DNA of 64,000 nt from Gaiellasilicea sp963806955 (lineage in GTDB: Bacteria; Actinomycetota; Thermoleophilia; Gaiellales; Gaiellaceae): contig CAWDZG010000002.1 of NCBI GenBank assembly GCA_963806955.1, positions 1,736,001 to 1,800,000 of the forward strand, written 5' to 3'. The notes beneath the pieces were generated by a model. The model ran no database searches. It was not told the DNA's origin and saw only the letters and a program-made list of their open reading frames with translations. This document shows positions 42,331 to 52,800 of the stretch, one piece after another. The translations under genes and the position numbers were made by a program. Each line of letters begins with the position of its first letter. Within the stretch, counting starts at the first letter, position 1.

Positions 42331-43635
42331 ATGAGCGGGCGCTCTGTCTTCGCGGGTGTTCTCAGGCACCCCGAGGAGCAGCGCGTGCTGCTCCTGCGCA
42401 GCGACCGCGAGTGGCGGCTCCCACGCGTGCGGCTCCCCGAGGACGTCTGGGCCGCGGAGGCCGACCGGCTCGTGCCGGCGTTCGCGGAACGGCTCGGCAC
42501 GGCACCGTTTCTCGTCCGTCAGCTTGGGTTCGCCGCCGAGCCGACCGTCGAGCTCGCGCTGCGCGAGGAGTGGGCCGTGCCACGCCACGGACGCTGGGCG
42601 GGCCTGGACGACCTCGACCGGCTGCGGCTGCGGGACGACGAGCGGCAGACGGTCTCGCAGTACCTGCGCGACGACGGGCCCGGCGCGGCGCGGCGGCCCC
42701 CCTGGACGCGGCCGGGCTGGGAAGCGGCCGCGCGCGAGTGGATCGGGGCCGAAGCCGCGCGCCTCGGCCACATGGTGCACAGCGTCGAGCAGGTGAAGCA
42801 GTGGAGCATCTCGTCCGTCCTGCGGGTGCGCACCGACGGCCCCGACCTCTACTTCAAGGTGCCGGCGCGGCTGCCGCTCTTCGTCGAGGAGGGCGTCGTC
42901 ACCGCGGCGCTCGCGGCCCGCTTCCCGCGCGACGTCCCGGCCCCGCTCGCCGTCGAGCCGGAGCAGGGCTGGCTCCTGCTGGCCGCGTTCGATCCGGTCG
43001 GCTGGGGCGCACCGCTCGAGGAGCGAGTCGAGGCGTTGCAGCGGTTCGCGCAGCTCCAACGCTCGGCCGGCGCGCACGTGGACGACCTCCTCGCGGCCGG
43101 CTGCCTCGACCGGCGGCTCGACATCCTCGAGGGCCAGCTCGACGCGCTCTTCGCCGACGCCGATGCCGTCGCCCGGCTCGAACGCGCCGAGGTGCGCGAG
43201 CTGCGCCGGAACGCGCCGGCGTTCCGCGACGCCTGTCGCCGCCTGGCGGAGCTGGGGCCACCGCCGACGCTCGTGCACGGCGACCTGCACATGGGCAACG
43301 TCGCGCGGCGCGACGGCGAGCTCATCTTCTTCGACTGGACGGACGCCTGCATCGCGCACCCGTTCTTCGACCTGCACTCATTGCAATGGGAGAAGGATGA
43401 AACCGTGCGCAGCGCGCTGCTCGACGCCTACTTCGCCGAGTGGGACGGGATCGCGACTCCCGTGCGCCTGCGCGAGGCGGCGGCGCTCGCGGCAGTCGTG
43501 ATCCCGCTCCACCACGCGGTCTCGTACGCCACGATCGTCGCCGCGGTCGAGCCGGCGGCGAAGGGCGAGCTCGACCTGACGCACGAGCTCCTGCGCGAGG
43601 CGCTCGCTCGTCTGCGGGACACATCAGCGGGCTGA
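42331..43635 (+). CDS. APH-family kinase with NUDIX-like N-terminal domain
   Basis: 434 residues. The first ~95 residues (SVFAGVLRHPEEQRVLLLRS, FLVRQLGFAAEPTVEL) look like a NUDIX fold without its catalytic box. From about 150 comes an aminoglycoside-phosphotransferase-like kinase: SVLRVRTDGPDLYFKVPARL with the ATP-binding Lys, LVHGDLHMGNVARRDGELIF with catalytic Asp, and FFDWTDACIAHPFFDL. Phosphorylates a small molecule hydroxyl; antibiotic resistance is not implied. Starts immediately after the fahA stop. Confidence 0.8.
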   Translation: MSGRSVFAGVLRHPEEQRVLLLRSDREWRLPRVRLPEDVWAAEADRLVPAFAERLGTAPFLVRQLGFAAEPTVELALREEWAVPRHGRWAGLDDLDRLRLRDDERQTVSQYLRDDGPGAARRPPWTRPGWEAAAREWIGAEAARLGHMVHSVEQVKQWSISSVLRVRTDGPDLYFKVPARLPLFVEEGVVTAALAARFPRDVPAPLAVEPEQGWLLLAAFDPVGWGAPLEERVEALQRFAQLQRSAGAHVDDLLAAGCLDRRLDILEGQLDALFADADAVARLERAEVRELRRNAPAFRDACRRLAELGPPPTLVHGDLHMGNVARRDGELIFFDWTDACIAHPFFDLHSLQWEKDETVRSALLDAYFAEWDGIATPVRLREAAALAAVVIPLHHAVSYATIVAAVEPAAKGELDLTHELLREALARLRDTSAG

Positions 43636-43673
43636 AGCCCACCGCTGAGGCCGTGCGACATCATCGGTGCGGG

Positions 43674-44389
43674 ATGTTCTCCGACAACGAGGCAGCGGCT
43701 CTGTACGACGTGCTCAACCCCTGGGGCCCGAGCGACGACTTCTATCTCGCGCTGGCCTCGAGGCTGCGTCGGTGCTCGATGTCGGCTGCGGCACCGGGAC
43801 GCTGCTGCGCCGGGCCCGGCAGGCCGGGCATGAGGGACGGCTGTGCGGAGTCGATCCGGACCGCGCGATGCTCGGTATCGCGCGGCGCCGCGTCGACATC
43901 GAGTGGATCGAGGGCACTGCGGCGTCGATGACCTGGGAACACGACTTCGAGCTGGCCGTCATGACCGGTCACGCGTTTCAGATGTTGCTCGACGACGACG
44001 AGGTGCGAGCGTCGCTCGCCGCGATCCGAGCAGCCCTCGCCGACGGCGGTCGATTCGCGTTCGAGACCCGGAACCCGGTCGTGCGGGAGTGGGAGAGCTG
44101 GAACGCGGCACACCCGGTCGACGTCGTCGACCCCGCAGGCACGGCGCTTCGGGTCACCTACGACGTGGAATCCGTCGTCGGGGACGTCGTCACGCTGACG
44201 GAGACGACGAGCGACGCCGACGGCACCGTGTTGCGGGTGGACCGGGCCGGCCTCCGCTTCCTCGACGGGGCTGCGCTCGGCCGCTTTCTCGGCGAGGCGG
44301 GCTTCGAGATCGAGGCGCAGTACGGCAGCTGGTCGCGCGGCCCACTCGGCCCGTCGAGCCCCGAGATCATCACGGTCGCCCGGGTCTAG
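43674..44389 (+). pseudogene. Class I SAM-dependent methyltransferase, frameshifted
   Basis: Starts MFSDNEAAALYDVLNPWGPS and continues DDFYLALA in one frame; after about 43765 the reading moves to another frame with the methyltransferase motif I ASVLDVGCGTGTLLRRARQA, then CGVDPDRAMLGIARRR, MTGHAFQMLLDDDEVRASLA and FAFETRNPVVREW. One base appears to be missing. Repaired length about 238 residues. Small-molecule methyltransferase of the Methyltransf_25 type; substrate unknown. Confidence 0.8.
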
Positions 44390-44418
44390 CGCGCTCTCCG
44401 CGCGGGTACGATCACGCC

Positions 44419-45600
44419 GTGGCCTGGGACATCCTCACCGAGGAGCAGCGCGAGATCCGCGAGCTCGTGCGCACGCTCGCCCGCGAGCGGGTCGCGCCGC
44501 GCGCGGCCGAGATCGACGAGTCGCACGAGTTCCCGTGGGACATCGTCGAGCTCTTCCGGGAGCACGAGCTCTTCGGCCTCCTCTTCGACGAGGAGCACGG
44601 CGGCTCCGGCACCGGCACGCTGCTGGCGCTGGTCACGATCGAGGAGGTCTCGAAGGTCTGCGCGACGAGCGGCCTGCTGCTCGCCGTGCAGGAGCTGGGC
44701 TCGCTCGGGCTGAAGCTCGCCGGCTCGCAGGCGCAGAAGGAGGCGTACCTGCCGAAGCTCGCGAGCGGCGAGTGGCTGCCCGCCTACGCCCTCACCGAGG
44801 CGGGCTCCGGCTCGGACTCTGCCGCGATGCTGACGACCGCCGTCCGAGACGGCGACGAGTACGTCCTCAACGGGAGCAAGCGCTTCATCACGAACGCGGG
44901 CGTCGCGAATCTCTACACCGTCTTCGCGAAGACCGACCCGGAGGCGGGCCACTCCGGCATCTCGGCGTTCCTGGTCGAGAAGGACGCTCCCGGCTTCGCG
45001 GTCGCGCGCCTGGAGCCGAAGCTGGGGATCTCGGGCTCGACGACCGGCGAGCTCACCTTCGACGACTGCCGCATCCCCGCCGCGAACCTGCTCGGCGAGG
45101 AGGGCGAGGGCTTCAAGATCGCGATGCGGATCCTCGACCGCTCGCGCCCCGGCGTCGCGGCGCAGGCGCTCGGGATCGCGCAGGGCGCGACCGACTACGC
45201 GCTCGAGTACGCGAAGACGCGCGAGACGATGGGCAAGCCGATCGCGCAGCACCAGCTGATCGCCGCCAAGCTCGCCGACATGGAGACCGAGACCGAGGCC
45301 GCGCGCGGCCTGCTCTACCGCTTCGGCCAGATGTGCGACGCGGGCGTCGACGACGCCGAGCTGACGAAGGCCTCGGCGATGGCGAAGCTGAAGTGCGGCG
45401 ACGTCGCGATGTGGGTCGCGACCGAGGCCGTGCAGATCCTCGGCGGCTACGGCTACATCAAGGAGTACCCGGTCGAGCGCTTCATGCGCGACGCGAAGAT
45501 CACCCAGATCTACGAAGGCACGCAGGAGGTGCAGCGCCTCGTGATCGCCCGCGAGATGCTGCGCGAGAGCCGTGCGTTCCTCCTCGCCGGCGCCGGCTAG
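44419..45600 (+). CDS. Acyl-CoA dehydrogenase
   Basis: 393 residues. ACAD signatures: YALTEAGSGSDSAAMLTTAV, FITNAGVANLYTVFAKTDPE, GISGSTTGELTFDDCRIPAA, and the C-terminal YIKEYPVERFMRDAKITQIY with catalytic Glu in IYEGTQEVQRLVIAREML. Short/branched-chain type; FAD-dependent alpha,beta-desaturation of an acyl-CoA feeding the electron-transfer flavoprotein. GTG start. No ETF or thiolase neighbours, so the exact chain is open. Confidence 0.93.
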   Translation: MAWDILTEEQREIRELVRTLARERVAPRAAEIDESHEFPWDIVELFREHELFGLLFDEEHGGSGTGTLLALVTIEEVSKVCATSGLLLAVQELGSLGLKLAGSQAQKEAYLPKLASGEWLPAYALTEAGSGSDSAAMLTTAVRDGDEYVLNGSKRFITNAGVANLYTVFAKTDPEAGHSGISAFLVEKDAPGFAVARLEPKLGISGSTTGELTFDDCRIPAANLLGEEGEGFKIAMRILDRSRPGVAAQALGIAQGATDYALEYAKTRETMGKPIAQHQLIAAKLADMETETEAARGLLYRFGQMCDAGVDDAELTKASAMAKLKCGDVAMWVATEAVQILGGYGYIKEYPVERFMRDAKITQIYEGTQEVQRLVIAREMLRESRAFLLAGAG

Positions 45601-45969
45601 GTGGACCGCGCTGCCGTCGACGCCTGGCTCGAACGCTACGTGGCCGCGTGGAAGAGCAACGATCCTGCCGCGATCGGCGAGCTCTTCTCCGAGCACGCGA
45701 ACTATCGCTATTACCCCGGTGCCAAGCCCATGGTCGGCCGCGAGGCGATCGTGCGGGGATGGCTCGACGAGGGCGACGAGCCGGGCAGCTTCGACGGGTC
45801 GTACACGTGCTGGGCGCTCGACGGCGACCGCGCCGTCGCCACGGGTACGAGCACGTACGACGCGCCCGAGCGCCGCATCTACGACAACGTGTTCCTGCTC
45901 GTCTTCGACGAGGAGGACCGGTGCGCGGACTTCAGCGAGGTGTATCTGAGGCGGTCAGACCCGGCCTAG
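45601..45969 (+). CDS. NTF2/SnoaL-fold protein
   Basis: 122 residues. Helix VDAWLERYVAAWKSNDPAAI, then GELFSEHANYRYYPGAKPMV and GREAIVRGWLDEGDEPGSFD, with sheet strands RAVATGTSTYDAPERRIYDN and VFLLVFDEEDRCADFSEVYL. A fully typical small NTF2-like protein, catalytic or binding role unknown. Follows the acyl-CoA dehydrogenase with no gap, so probably in one transcript. Confidence 0.82.
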   Translation: MDRAAVDAWLERYVAAWKSNDPAAIGELFSEHANYRYYPGAKPMVGREAIVRGWLDEGDEPGSFDGSYTCWALDGDRAVATGTSTYDAPERRIYDNVFLLVFDEEDRCADFSEVYLRRSDPA

Positions 45970-45981
45970 CCGCTCCCGCCG

Positions 45982-46906
45982 CTACTTCCGCGGCAGCGTC
46001 GACACGTCGACGACCTCGAAGGCCGAGCCGGGCACGCGGTGCAGCGTGTGCAGCTGCTCGTTCGACCACTTCGGGCTCGGCGCGCCGCTCAGGTACCAGT
46101 TCGAGCCGTTGTCGGCGACGATCATCCCGTACTCCTTCAGCGCCTGGAGCACGATCCGCGCCTGGCGCGGGAAGCCGGCGATCGGGTAGCTCCGCTTCAG
46201 GCGGAAGCGCATGCCCATCGGCGGCAGCGCCGGGTCGGTCAGGTCGCTCGCGAAGTGGCGCGCCGGCCAGACGTAGGCGCGGCGCGTCCGCTGGACGGTG
46301 AAGCGGAGCGCGTGGTCGATCCGGCCGCGCGCGACCTCCTCGTAGCGGGCGAGGCCGGGGAGGATCGGCAACCCCGCGGCGTCCGCCGACGTCCAGCCGG
46401 CGGGGCGGAGCTTGTTCGAGCGGAGGTCGAAGATCGCGCCCGAGCCGGCGCGCCAGCCGCCGCCCGGCTTCGGGGTAGAGCGCGAAGAGCTCGTAGAGCC
46501 TGCAGCTGTCGCGGTCGACGATCAGGGCGTGCCGGTCGCCGTCGGAGCTGCGCCCGCCCTCGATCGCCACGTTCGTCGGGATCGGATACGGGCCCTTGTC
46601 CGACTCGTCCGCGTACTCGAAGGTCACGCGCACTTTCGGCTGGCGCGCGCGGACGACCGTGACCGGGATCCCGATCGGGCCGCCCTCCCAGAGCCCCGAG
46701 CCGAAGTCCGCGTGGACGCGGTCGTTCTTTCCGATCGCGGCCACGACCGCGGCGGAGCTCCGCGCGACGGGCAGCCTGTCGACGCGCTGGTTCCACGGGC
46801 TCGACGCGGGGAACACCGGGCACGCGGGCGCCTGCGGCAGCCGTGAGGCCGACGCCGCGGCGGCGCCGAGCGCCAGCGCCCCGGCGAGAGCGAGTGCGAG
46901 CTTCAC
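45982..46906 (-). pseudogene. Secreted protein of a conserved uncharacterised family, frameshifted
   Basis: Signal peptide VKLALALAGALALGAAAASA, then CPVFPASSPWNQRVDRLPVA, VTFEYADESDKGPYPIPTNV, HALIVDRDSCRLYELFALYP; the frame breaks in the CCCC run (coding strand) near 46473, after which the sequence continues with WTSADAAGLPILPGLARYEE, RRAYVWPARHFASD, FRLKRSYPIAGFPRQARIVL and MIVADNGSNWYLSGAP. Removing one C restores a protein of about 307 residues. I recognise the pattern as a widespread secreted family without known function. GTG start overlaps the PLD stop. Confidence 0.7.
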
Positions 46907-47979
46907 AGGAGTGGAGATGCCGCGGCCGGGAGGGTCTTGTCCTCGGCCAGCGTCACGAGCGGGTAGAGCGCGCGGATCTCGTCGATGAACGCGGCGAGCT
47001 TGTCGGCGATCGCGGCGTCCTTGATCTCGAGCACGTTCTCGGCGTTCAGCTCGCCCGAGTGGGAGAGGTTGAAGCTGCCGACGAAGGAGATGTCGTCGGC
47101 GACGGTGATCTTCGCGTGCATGAAGTCGTTCACGGTGTCGGGCGCCCAGCGCGTCGACGGCTTGCCCGTGAACTTCGCCTTCTCGAGGAAGCGGCGCAGC
47201 GCCGGCGCCTTCCAGCTGACGTTGCCGTTCAGGCGCCACTGGTGGAGGACGCCGTCGACCTGCGTGTCGTCGACGACGCCGGCCACGTCGACCTTGCCGT
47301 CGGAGCAGACCTCGGCGAGCGTGCCGAGGATCGGCCCCGAGCTGAGCACCGGCGAGGCGATCCGGATCCGCTCCTTCGCCTGGCCGAGCCGCTTCGCGAT
47401 CCGGTGGGCGAGCTCCTCGCCGTGCGCGGGGGTGAACCACGGCCGCACCTCGACGCCGTCGACGTCGACCGGCCGCGGCTCGGTCGTGCCGCCGAGCACG
47501 CTCCCGTCCTCCCAGAGCTGCTCGAAGTCGAGCCCGTACGCGCGCCCGAGCTCGGGCGACTCCACGATCGCGACGACGTTCTCCTGCCGTGTCCACGAGT
47601 CCTGCGACCAGTTCATCGAGCCGGTCCAGACGGCCTCGCCGTCGCGGATCACGTACTTGTGGTGCATCAGGTCGGGCACGCCGGCGACGGCACGGGTCGC
47701 GATCGGCAGCGCCTCGAGCAGCTCCGGCTCGGTCTCCGGCGGCGGCGGCACCGGGATCGGGTGGCGGTAGTCGGCGTTGTAGACGAGCCGGACGGCGACG
47801 CCGCGATCGTTCGCGTCCTCGAACGCCTGCGTGACGATCCTGGCCGCCTCGTCGTGCAGGCGGATGTCGTAGAGGGCGAGCTCGAGCGTCCGCTCCGCCG
47901 CGCCGAGGAACTCCGCCACCTGCCGGGCCACGTCGGCCGCCGACTGGCCGCCGTCCCGGTACGTGCGGAGCTCGATCAA
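46903..47979 (-). CDS. Phospholipase D-like protein (two HKD motifs)
   Basis: 358 residues. Two HXKX4D catalytic motifs: HHKYVIRDGEAVWTGSMNWS near the middle of the first half and HAKITVADDISFVGSFNLSH in the second, with ELALYDIRLHDEAARIVTQA before the first. PLD-superfamily enzymes cleave phosphodiesters in lipids or nucleic acids. No signal peptide is seen, so a cytoplasmic nuclease-like or cardiolipin-synthase-like role is possible; the co-located HhH-GPD gene hints at DNA. TTG start in a four-base overlap. Confidence 0.85.
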   Translation of the reverse strand: MIELRTYRDGGQSAADVARQVAEFLGAAERTLELALYDIRLHDEAARIVTQAFEDANDRGVAVRLVYNADYRHPIPVPPPPETEPELLEALPIATRAVAGVPDLMHHKYVIRDGEAVWTGSMNWSQDSWTRQENVVAIVESPELGRAYGLDFEQLWEDGSVLGGTTEPRPVDVDGVEVRPWFTPAHGEELAHRIAKRLGQAKERIRIASPVLSSGPILGTLAEVCSDGKVDVAGVVDDTQVDGVLHQWRLNGNVSWKAPALRRFLEKAKFTGKPSTRWAPDTVNDFMHAKITVADDISFVGSFNLSHSGELNAENVLEIKDAAIADKLAAFIDEIRALYPLVTLAEDKTLPAAASPLL

Positions 47980-48530
47980 GCCTTGGCGGCGCGGAGCTTC
48001 GCCTTGTAGGCGCGCTTCGCCGCCTGGTACTCCGCCAGCGCCTCGGGCGAGTCGACGTCGCCGAGCATCGGGTGGTTCGGCACGAGCGGCTCCGCCATCG
48101 AGATGCCGAAACGCCGGGCCAGCACGGACGCGAGCGCCTTCACCTTCATCTCGCCGAAGCCCGGCAGCGCCTCGATCCGCCGCTTCAGGTCGTCCGTGTC
48201 GCTCGCGTCGCGCCAGACCCGGCTCGCGTCGCCGCCGTAGTCCTCGACGACGACGGCGCAGAGCTCCTGGACGCGCTTCGCCATGTTGCCGGGGAAGCGG
48301 TGGACGCCCGGCTTCTCCCGGAACACATCCAGCAGGCGATCCGGGTCGTAGCCCGCGATCTCCGCGGCGTCGAGCCGGCCGAGCCGCTGCTTCAGCTTCA
48401 GCGGCCCCACGAACGCGGTCGGCACCGTCACCTGCTGGTCGAGCACGAAGCCGATCAGCAGCGCGAGCGGGTCGGCGGCGTTCAGCTCGTCCGCCTCGGC
48501 GTTCCCGGTGAAGTGGAGCGCGTCGGGCAC
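47976..48530 (-). CDS. HhH-GPD base-excision-repair-like protein
   Basis: 184 residues. Pattern ADPLALLIGFVLDQQVTVPT followed by AFVGPLKLKQRLGRLDAAEI, a helical region with NMAKRVQELCAVVVEDYGG and the helix-hairpin-helix ALPGFGEMKVKALASVLARR. This is the short actinobacterial HhH-GPD family; the Lys of bifunctional glycosylases is not obvious after the HhH, so a monofunctional or binding-only activity is possible. GTG start. Divergent from a 53-residue membrane protein gene. Confidence 0.82.
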   Translation of the reverse strand: MPDALHFTGNAEADELNAADPLALLIGFVLDQQVTVPTAFVGPLKLKQRLGRLDAAEIAGYDPDRLLDVFREKPGVHRFPGNMAKRVQELCAVVVEDYGGDASRVWRDASDTDDLKRRIEALPGFGEMKVKALASVLARRFGISMAEPLVPNHPMLGDVDSPEALAEYQAAKRAYKAKLRAAKA

Positions 48531-48565
48531 GATTCGATCCTAGCGAGGCGGGGTACGTCTGGGCC

Positions 48566-48727
48566 ATGCCCGATCCGATCGAGAAGACCGAAGAGCTCGT
48601 CACCGAGGCCGAGGCGGGCCGCAGCGCGCGGACACCCTGGCTCGTCTGGGGCGGCATGCACCTCGTCGTCGGCGCGCTCGTCGTCGTCGTGCTCGGGATC
48701 GCCTTCGCGGCGTACCTGCTCGCCTAG
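48566..48727 (+). CDS. Small membrane protein (53 aa)
   Basis: 53 residues: a charged N-terminal half (MPDPIEKTEELVTEAEAGRS) and one strongly hydrophobic helix HLVVGALVVVVLGIAFAAYL ending in LA. The topology is N-in single-pass. ATG, coding bias and a clear stop support it. Divergent from the HhH-GPD gene with 35 bases between the starts. Function unknown. Confidence 0.65.
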   Translation: MPDPIEKTEELVTEAEAGRSARTPWLVWGGMHLVVGALVVVVLGIAFAAYLLA

Positions 48728-48766
48728 TAGGGTCCAGCGCGCACGTTTCCGAAAGGGAGGTGGAGG

Positions 48767-49852
48767 ATGGCTGCCTGGACGAGGACGATCACGGCGCTCG
48801 CCGCCGCCGCGCTGATCGCGGCAGGGAGCGCGACAGCGTCGCCGCCGCTGACGCTCGAGTTCGTCGGGCAGCAGATCGTCCCGACCGCGACGCAATTCCA
48901 GGGCACGCAGTTCGGCGGCCTGTCCGGCTTCGCGTACGACGAGCGGCGCGGCGTCTTCTACGCCTTCTCCGACGACCAGGCGAACGTTCGCTTCTACACA
49001 CTCCGGATCGGCGTCTCCGGCGGAGCGCCGTCGGTGCAGATCCTCGCCGTGACCACGCTCCGCGACGCCTCGGGCCAGCCGTTCGCTGCCGGCACCGTCG
49101 ATCCCGAGGGGCTCGCGCTGACGAAGGACGACACGCTCGTCCTCACCTCGGAGGGCTTCACCAGCCGCCTGATCGATCCCTGGGTGCGCGAGTTCGGGCT
49201 CGACGGCCGTCAGCTCCGCTCGCTGCCCGTGCCGAGCGCGTTCCTGCCGGGACCGGGGCGCGGCGTGCGCCAGAACCTCGCCTTCGAGAGCGCGACGACG
49301 CCGCCGAACGGTCGCTTCGTCTTCACCGGCACCGAGGGCGCGCTCGTGCAGGACGGCCCGCCCTCGACCCTGACCGGCGGTAGCCCGGCGCGGCTCCTTC
49401 GCTACAACCTCCAGAACGGAAAGCTCGACCGGCAGTACCTCTACTGGACCGATCCGATCGCGGAACCGCCGGTGCCGGCGACGCAGTTCGCCGTCAGCGG
49501 GCTCGTCGAGCTGCTCGCGCTGAACAACCAGTTCCTGCTCTCGATGGAGCGGTCGTTCTCGGTCGGCGCGCCGGGCACGGGCAACAAGATCAAGCTCTAC
49601 TCGGTCGCCCTGCCGGGTGCCGACGACGTCAACGGCTTCGACAGCCTGGCAACGCTGCTCGACGGGCTCCGGCCGGCCGAGAAGACGCTGCTCTTCGACC
49701 TCGACGCGCTCGGCCTGCCGCTCGACAACGTCGAGGGGATGGCGTTCGGCCCGGAGCTCCCGGACGGGCGCCGCTCGCTGATCCTCGTCAGCGACAACAA
49801 CTTCTCGCCGGCGCAGTTCACGCAGTTCCTGCTCTTCGCCGTCGCGCGCTAG
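48767..49852 (+). CDS. Secreted esterase-like phytase-family protein
   Basis: 361 residues. Signal peptide RTITALAAAALIAAGSATAS; mature protein with beta-propeller-like repeats of the phytase-like esterase family: GGLSGFAYDERRGVFYAFSD, DPEGLALTKDDTLVLTSEGF, VRQNLAFESATTPPNGRFVF, LLALNNQFLLSMERSFSVG and DNVEGMAFGPELPDGRRSLI with LVSDNNF. Members hydrolyse phosphoesters or simple esters outside the cell. AGGGAGG-rich ribosome binding site directly before the ATG. Confidence 0.88.
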   Translation: MAAWTRTITALAAAALIAAGSATASPPLTLEFVGQQIVPTATQFQGTQFGGLSGFAYDERRGVFYAFSDDQANVRFYTLRIGVSGGAPSVQILAVTTLRDASGQPFAAGTVDPEGLALTKDDTLVLTSEGFTSRLIDPWVREFGLDGRQLRSLPVPSAFLPGPGRGVRQNLAFESATTPPNGRFVFTGTEGALVQDGPPSTLTGGSPARLLRYNLQNGKLDRQYLYWTDPIAEPPVPATQFAVSGLVELLALNNQFLLSMERSFSVGAPGTGNKIKLYSVALPGADDVNGFDSLATLLDGLRPAEKTLLFDLDALGLPLDNVEGMAFGPELPDGRRSLILVSDNNFSPAQFTQFLLFAVAR

Positions 49853-49884
49853 GCAGTCACGCCGAGTCGTCCTAGACTCGTGGC

Positions 49885-52800
49885 ATGGTCCGGAAGACCG
49901 TCACGCTCGTCTTCTGCGACGTCACGGACTCCACGCAGCTCGGCGAGCAGCTCGACCCGGAAGCGCTACGTGGCGTCTGGTCGCGCTACCACGACACGGC
50001 ACGCGCCGTGCTCGAGCGGCACGGCGGCACGCTGGAGAAGTTCGTCGGCGATGCGGTGCTCGCGGTCTTCGGCATCCCGGTCGTGCACGAGGACGATGCG
50101 CTGCGCGCGGTTCGCGCCGCCGTCGAGCTCCGCGACGAGCTCGGACGCCTGAACGACGAGCTCGAGCGCGCCTTCGGCGTCCGGATCGGTGTCCGCACCG
50201 GCGTGCACACGGGCGAGGTGGTCGCCGGTGACCCCGCACAGGGCCAGGCGTTCGCGACGGGTGACGCCGTCGTCGTCGCGCAGCGGCTGGAGGCGGCGGC
50301 CGCGCCGGGCGAGATCCTCGTCGGTGACGCCACCCTCCGACTCGTCCGGGACGCGGTCAGCGTCGAGCCGATGCCGCTGTTCGCGCTCAAGGGCAAGGCC
50401 GAGCCGGTCCAGACCTGGCGCCTGCTCGCCGTCGAGCCGGACACGGCCGGAATCGCCAGACGGCTGGACTTCCCGCTCGTCGGTAGGCAGGAGGAGCTCG
50501 CACGGCTTCTCGCCGAGTTCGGGCGGGCGGTGGACGAGCGGACGTGCCGGATCGTCACGATCCTCGGCGAGCCGGGCGTCGGCAAGTCGCGGCTCGCCGC
50601 GGAGCTCGCCGCGCAGGCGGGCGGCGACTCGCTCGTGCTCGAGGGCCGGTGCCTCCCGTACGGGGACGGGATCACCTACTGGCCGCTCGTCGAGATCGTG
50701 CGCCGGGTCGACCTCGGCGCCGTCCTCGACGCCGATCCGGGCGGCGAGGTGGCGCACGCCCGCATCCTCGAGGCGATCGGGCGCGCGGAGCCGCGCTCGC
50801 GCACGGACGAGATCTACGCCGCCGTCCGCCGGTTGCTCGAGACGCTCGCGCGCGGGCGGCCCGTCCTCGTCGTGCTCGACGACGTGCAGTGGGCCGAGCC
50901 CGCCTTCCTCGACCTCGTCGAGTACCTCGCCGGCTGGAGCCGCGGCGCTCCGATCCTCGTCTGCTGCCTCGCTCGCCCCGACCTCGCCGACCTGCGGCCC
51001 GCCTGGGCCGGCGCCGTCGTCCGGCTCTCGCCGCTCGGCCCCTCCGACTCGCGGCAGCTGCTCGAGAACGTCGGCGGACCGCTCGACGCGGACGCGGCCG
51101 CCGCGGTGGGTCGCGCCACCGGCGGCAACCCGCTCTTCCTCGAGGAGATGCTGCGGATGCTCGTCGAGGACGGCGTGCTCGTCGAGCGGAACGGCGTGCT
51201 GCATCCGCTCGCCACCGTCGACTCGCTGCCGGTGCCGGAGACGGTGCAGGCGGTGCTGGCCGCCCGCCTCGACCTGCTCGACCCGGATGACCGAGCGGTT
51301 CTGCAGCGTGCGGCCGTGATCGGGCAGGTGTTCTGGTGGGGCGCCGTCGCCGACCTGACACCGCCCGAGCAGCAGGGGGAGGTGGCAGGCCGGCTCCAGT
51401 CGCTCGTCCGGCGGGAGCTGATCCGACCCGACGTGCGGACGTTCGCCGGCGAGGACGGCTTCCGCTTCGGCCACATCCTGATCCGTGACGCGGCTTACGA
51501 GTCGACGCCCAAGCGCCTCCGTGCCGACCTGCACGAGCGCTTCGCCGGCTGGGCCGCCGAACGCGCCGGCGACGGGACGCCGCTGGACGAGATCATCGGC
51601 CACCACCTGGAACAGGCGCACCGTCTCCTGCTCGAGCTCGGGCCGGGCGGAGAGCGCGGGTCGGCGCTGGCCGCTCGGGCCGCCGACAACCTCGTGCGCG
51701 CGGGCCGGCGGGCGCTCGCCCGCGACGATGCGCACGCTGCGGCCAACCTCCTCGGGCGAGCGGCGCAGCTCTCCCCCGAGGACGCCGAGCTGCTCGTCCT
51801 GCTCGGTGAGGCGCTGTTCGGGCTCGGCGACTTCGCGGAGGCGGAGCGGATCTACGCCGAGACGCGATCCGCGCGGCCGCCCGGACGGGCGACGCGCGCA
51901 GCGAGGTCGCTGCGCAGCTCTCGTCGGCCGTGATCGGGTTCCACGTCCGCTCCGAGGGCGGGGTGGCTCGAGCTCGCCGAGCAGGTCGACCGGGCGCTGC
52001 CGACCTTCGAGCGCGCCGGCGACGACGCCACCGTCGCACGCCTGCTCACGCAGCTTGGCGACCGCCTACTGGTGGCGCTGCCTGGTCACCCCGATGGAGG
52101 ACACGCTCGAGCGGGCGCTGAGCCACGCCGTCCGCGCCGGCGACGAGCGCCAGCAGTCGGAGATCGCCGCGCGGCTCGGCATCTCGGCGGTGATCGGCCC
52201 ACTGCCGGTCGAGCAGGCGCGCCACCGCCTCGACGAGCTGCTCGACACCGCCCGGCCCGAGACCGCGGCGAAGGGGTATCTGCTCATCTCGTCGAGCCTC
52301 CTCGCGGCGATGGCGGGCGACTTCGACGAGGCACGGAGCCGCCGCCGCGAGGGACTGTCGGTGCTCGAGGCGCTCGGACGCAACGTCGGCGCCGCGGCGA
52401 TCACGACGTGGACGAGTGCGATCGAGCTGCTCGCGGACGATCCGGCGGCGGCCGAGCGCGAGCTGCGGCCCGCTCTCGGCCGCCTCGAGGAAGCCGGCGA
52501 GCTGGCGAATCTCGCCTCGGTCGCCGCGCAGCTGGCCGAAGCGCTCGAGCAGCAGGGTCGGCACGAGGAAGCGCTCGCGGCCTCGGAGACGAGCGAGCAG
52601 TCAGCCTCGGACGACGACCTGCACGCGCAGATCGCGTGGCGGGTTGCTCGGGTCAAGGCGCTCGCAGGCCTGTCGCGCGCGGCCGAGGCCGATCGGCTCG
52701 GAGACGAGGCGATCGAGCTCGCGGGGCGCACCGACTCTCCCGTCTTCGCCGCCGACGCACTGCTGGGCGCGCGCCGTCGCGCTTGCCGCGAGCGGAGCGG

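Noticed and set aside
42331..43635. Aminoglycoside resistance gene
   Set aside because: The kinase domain is APH-like, but the NUDIX-like N-terminus and the coupling to fahA do not match resistance enzymes; only the fold can be claimed.
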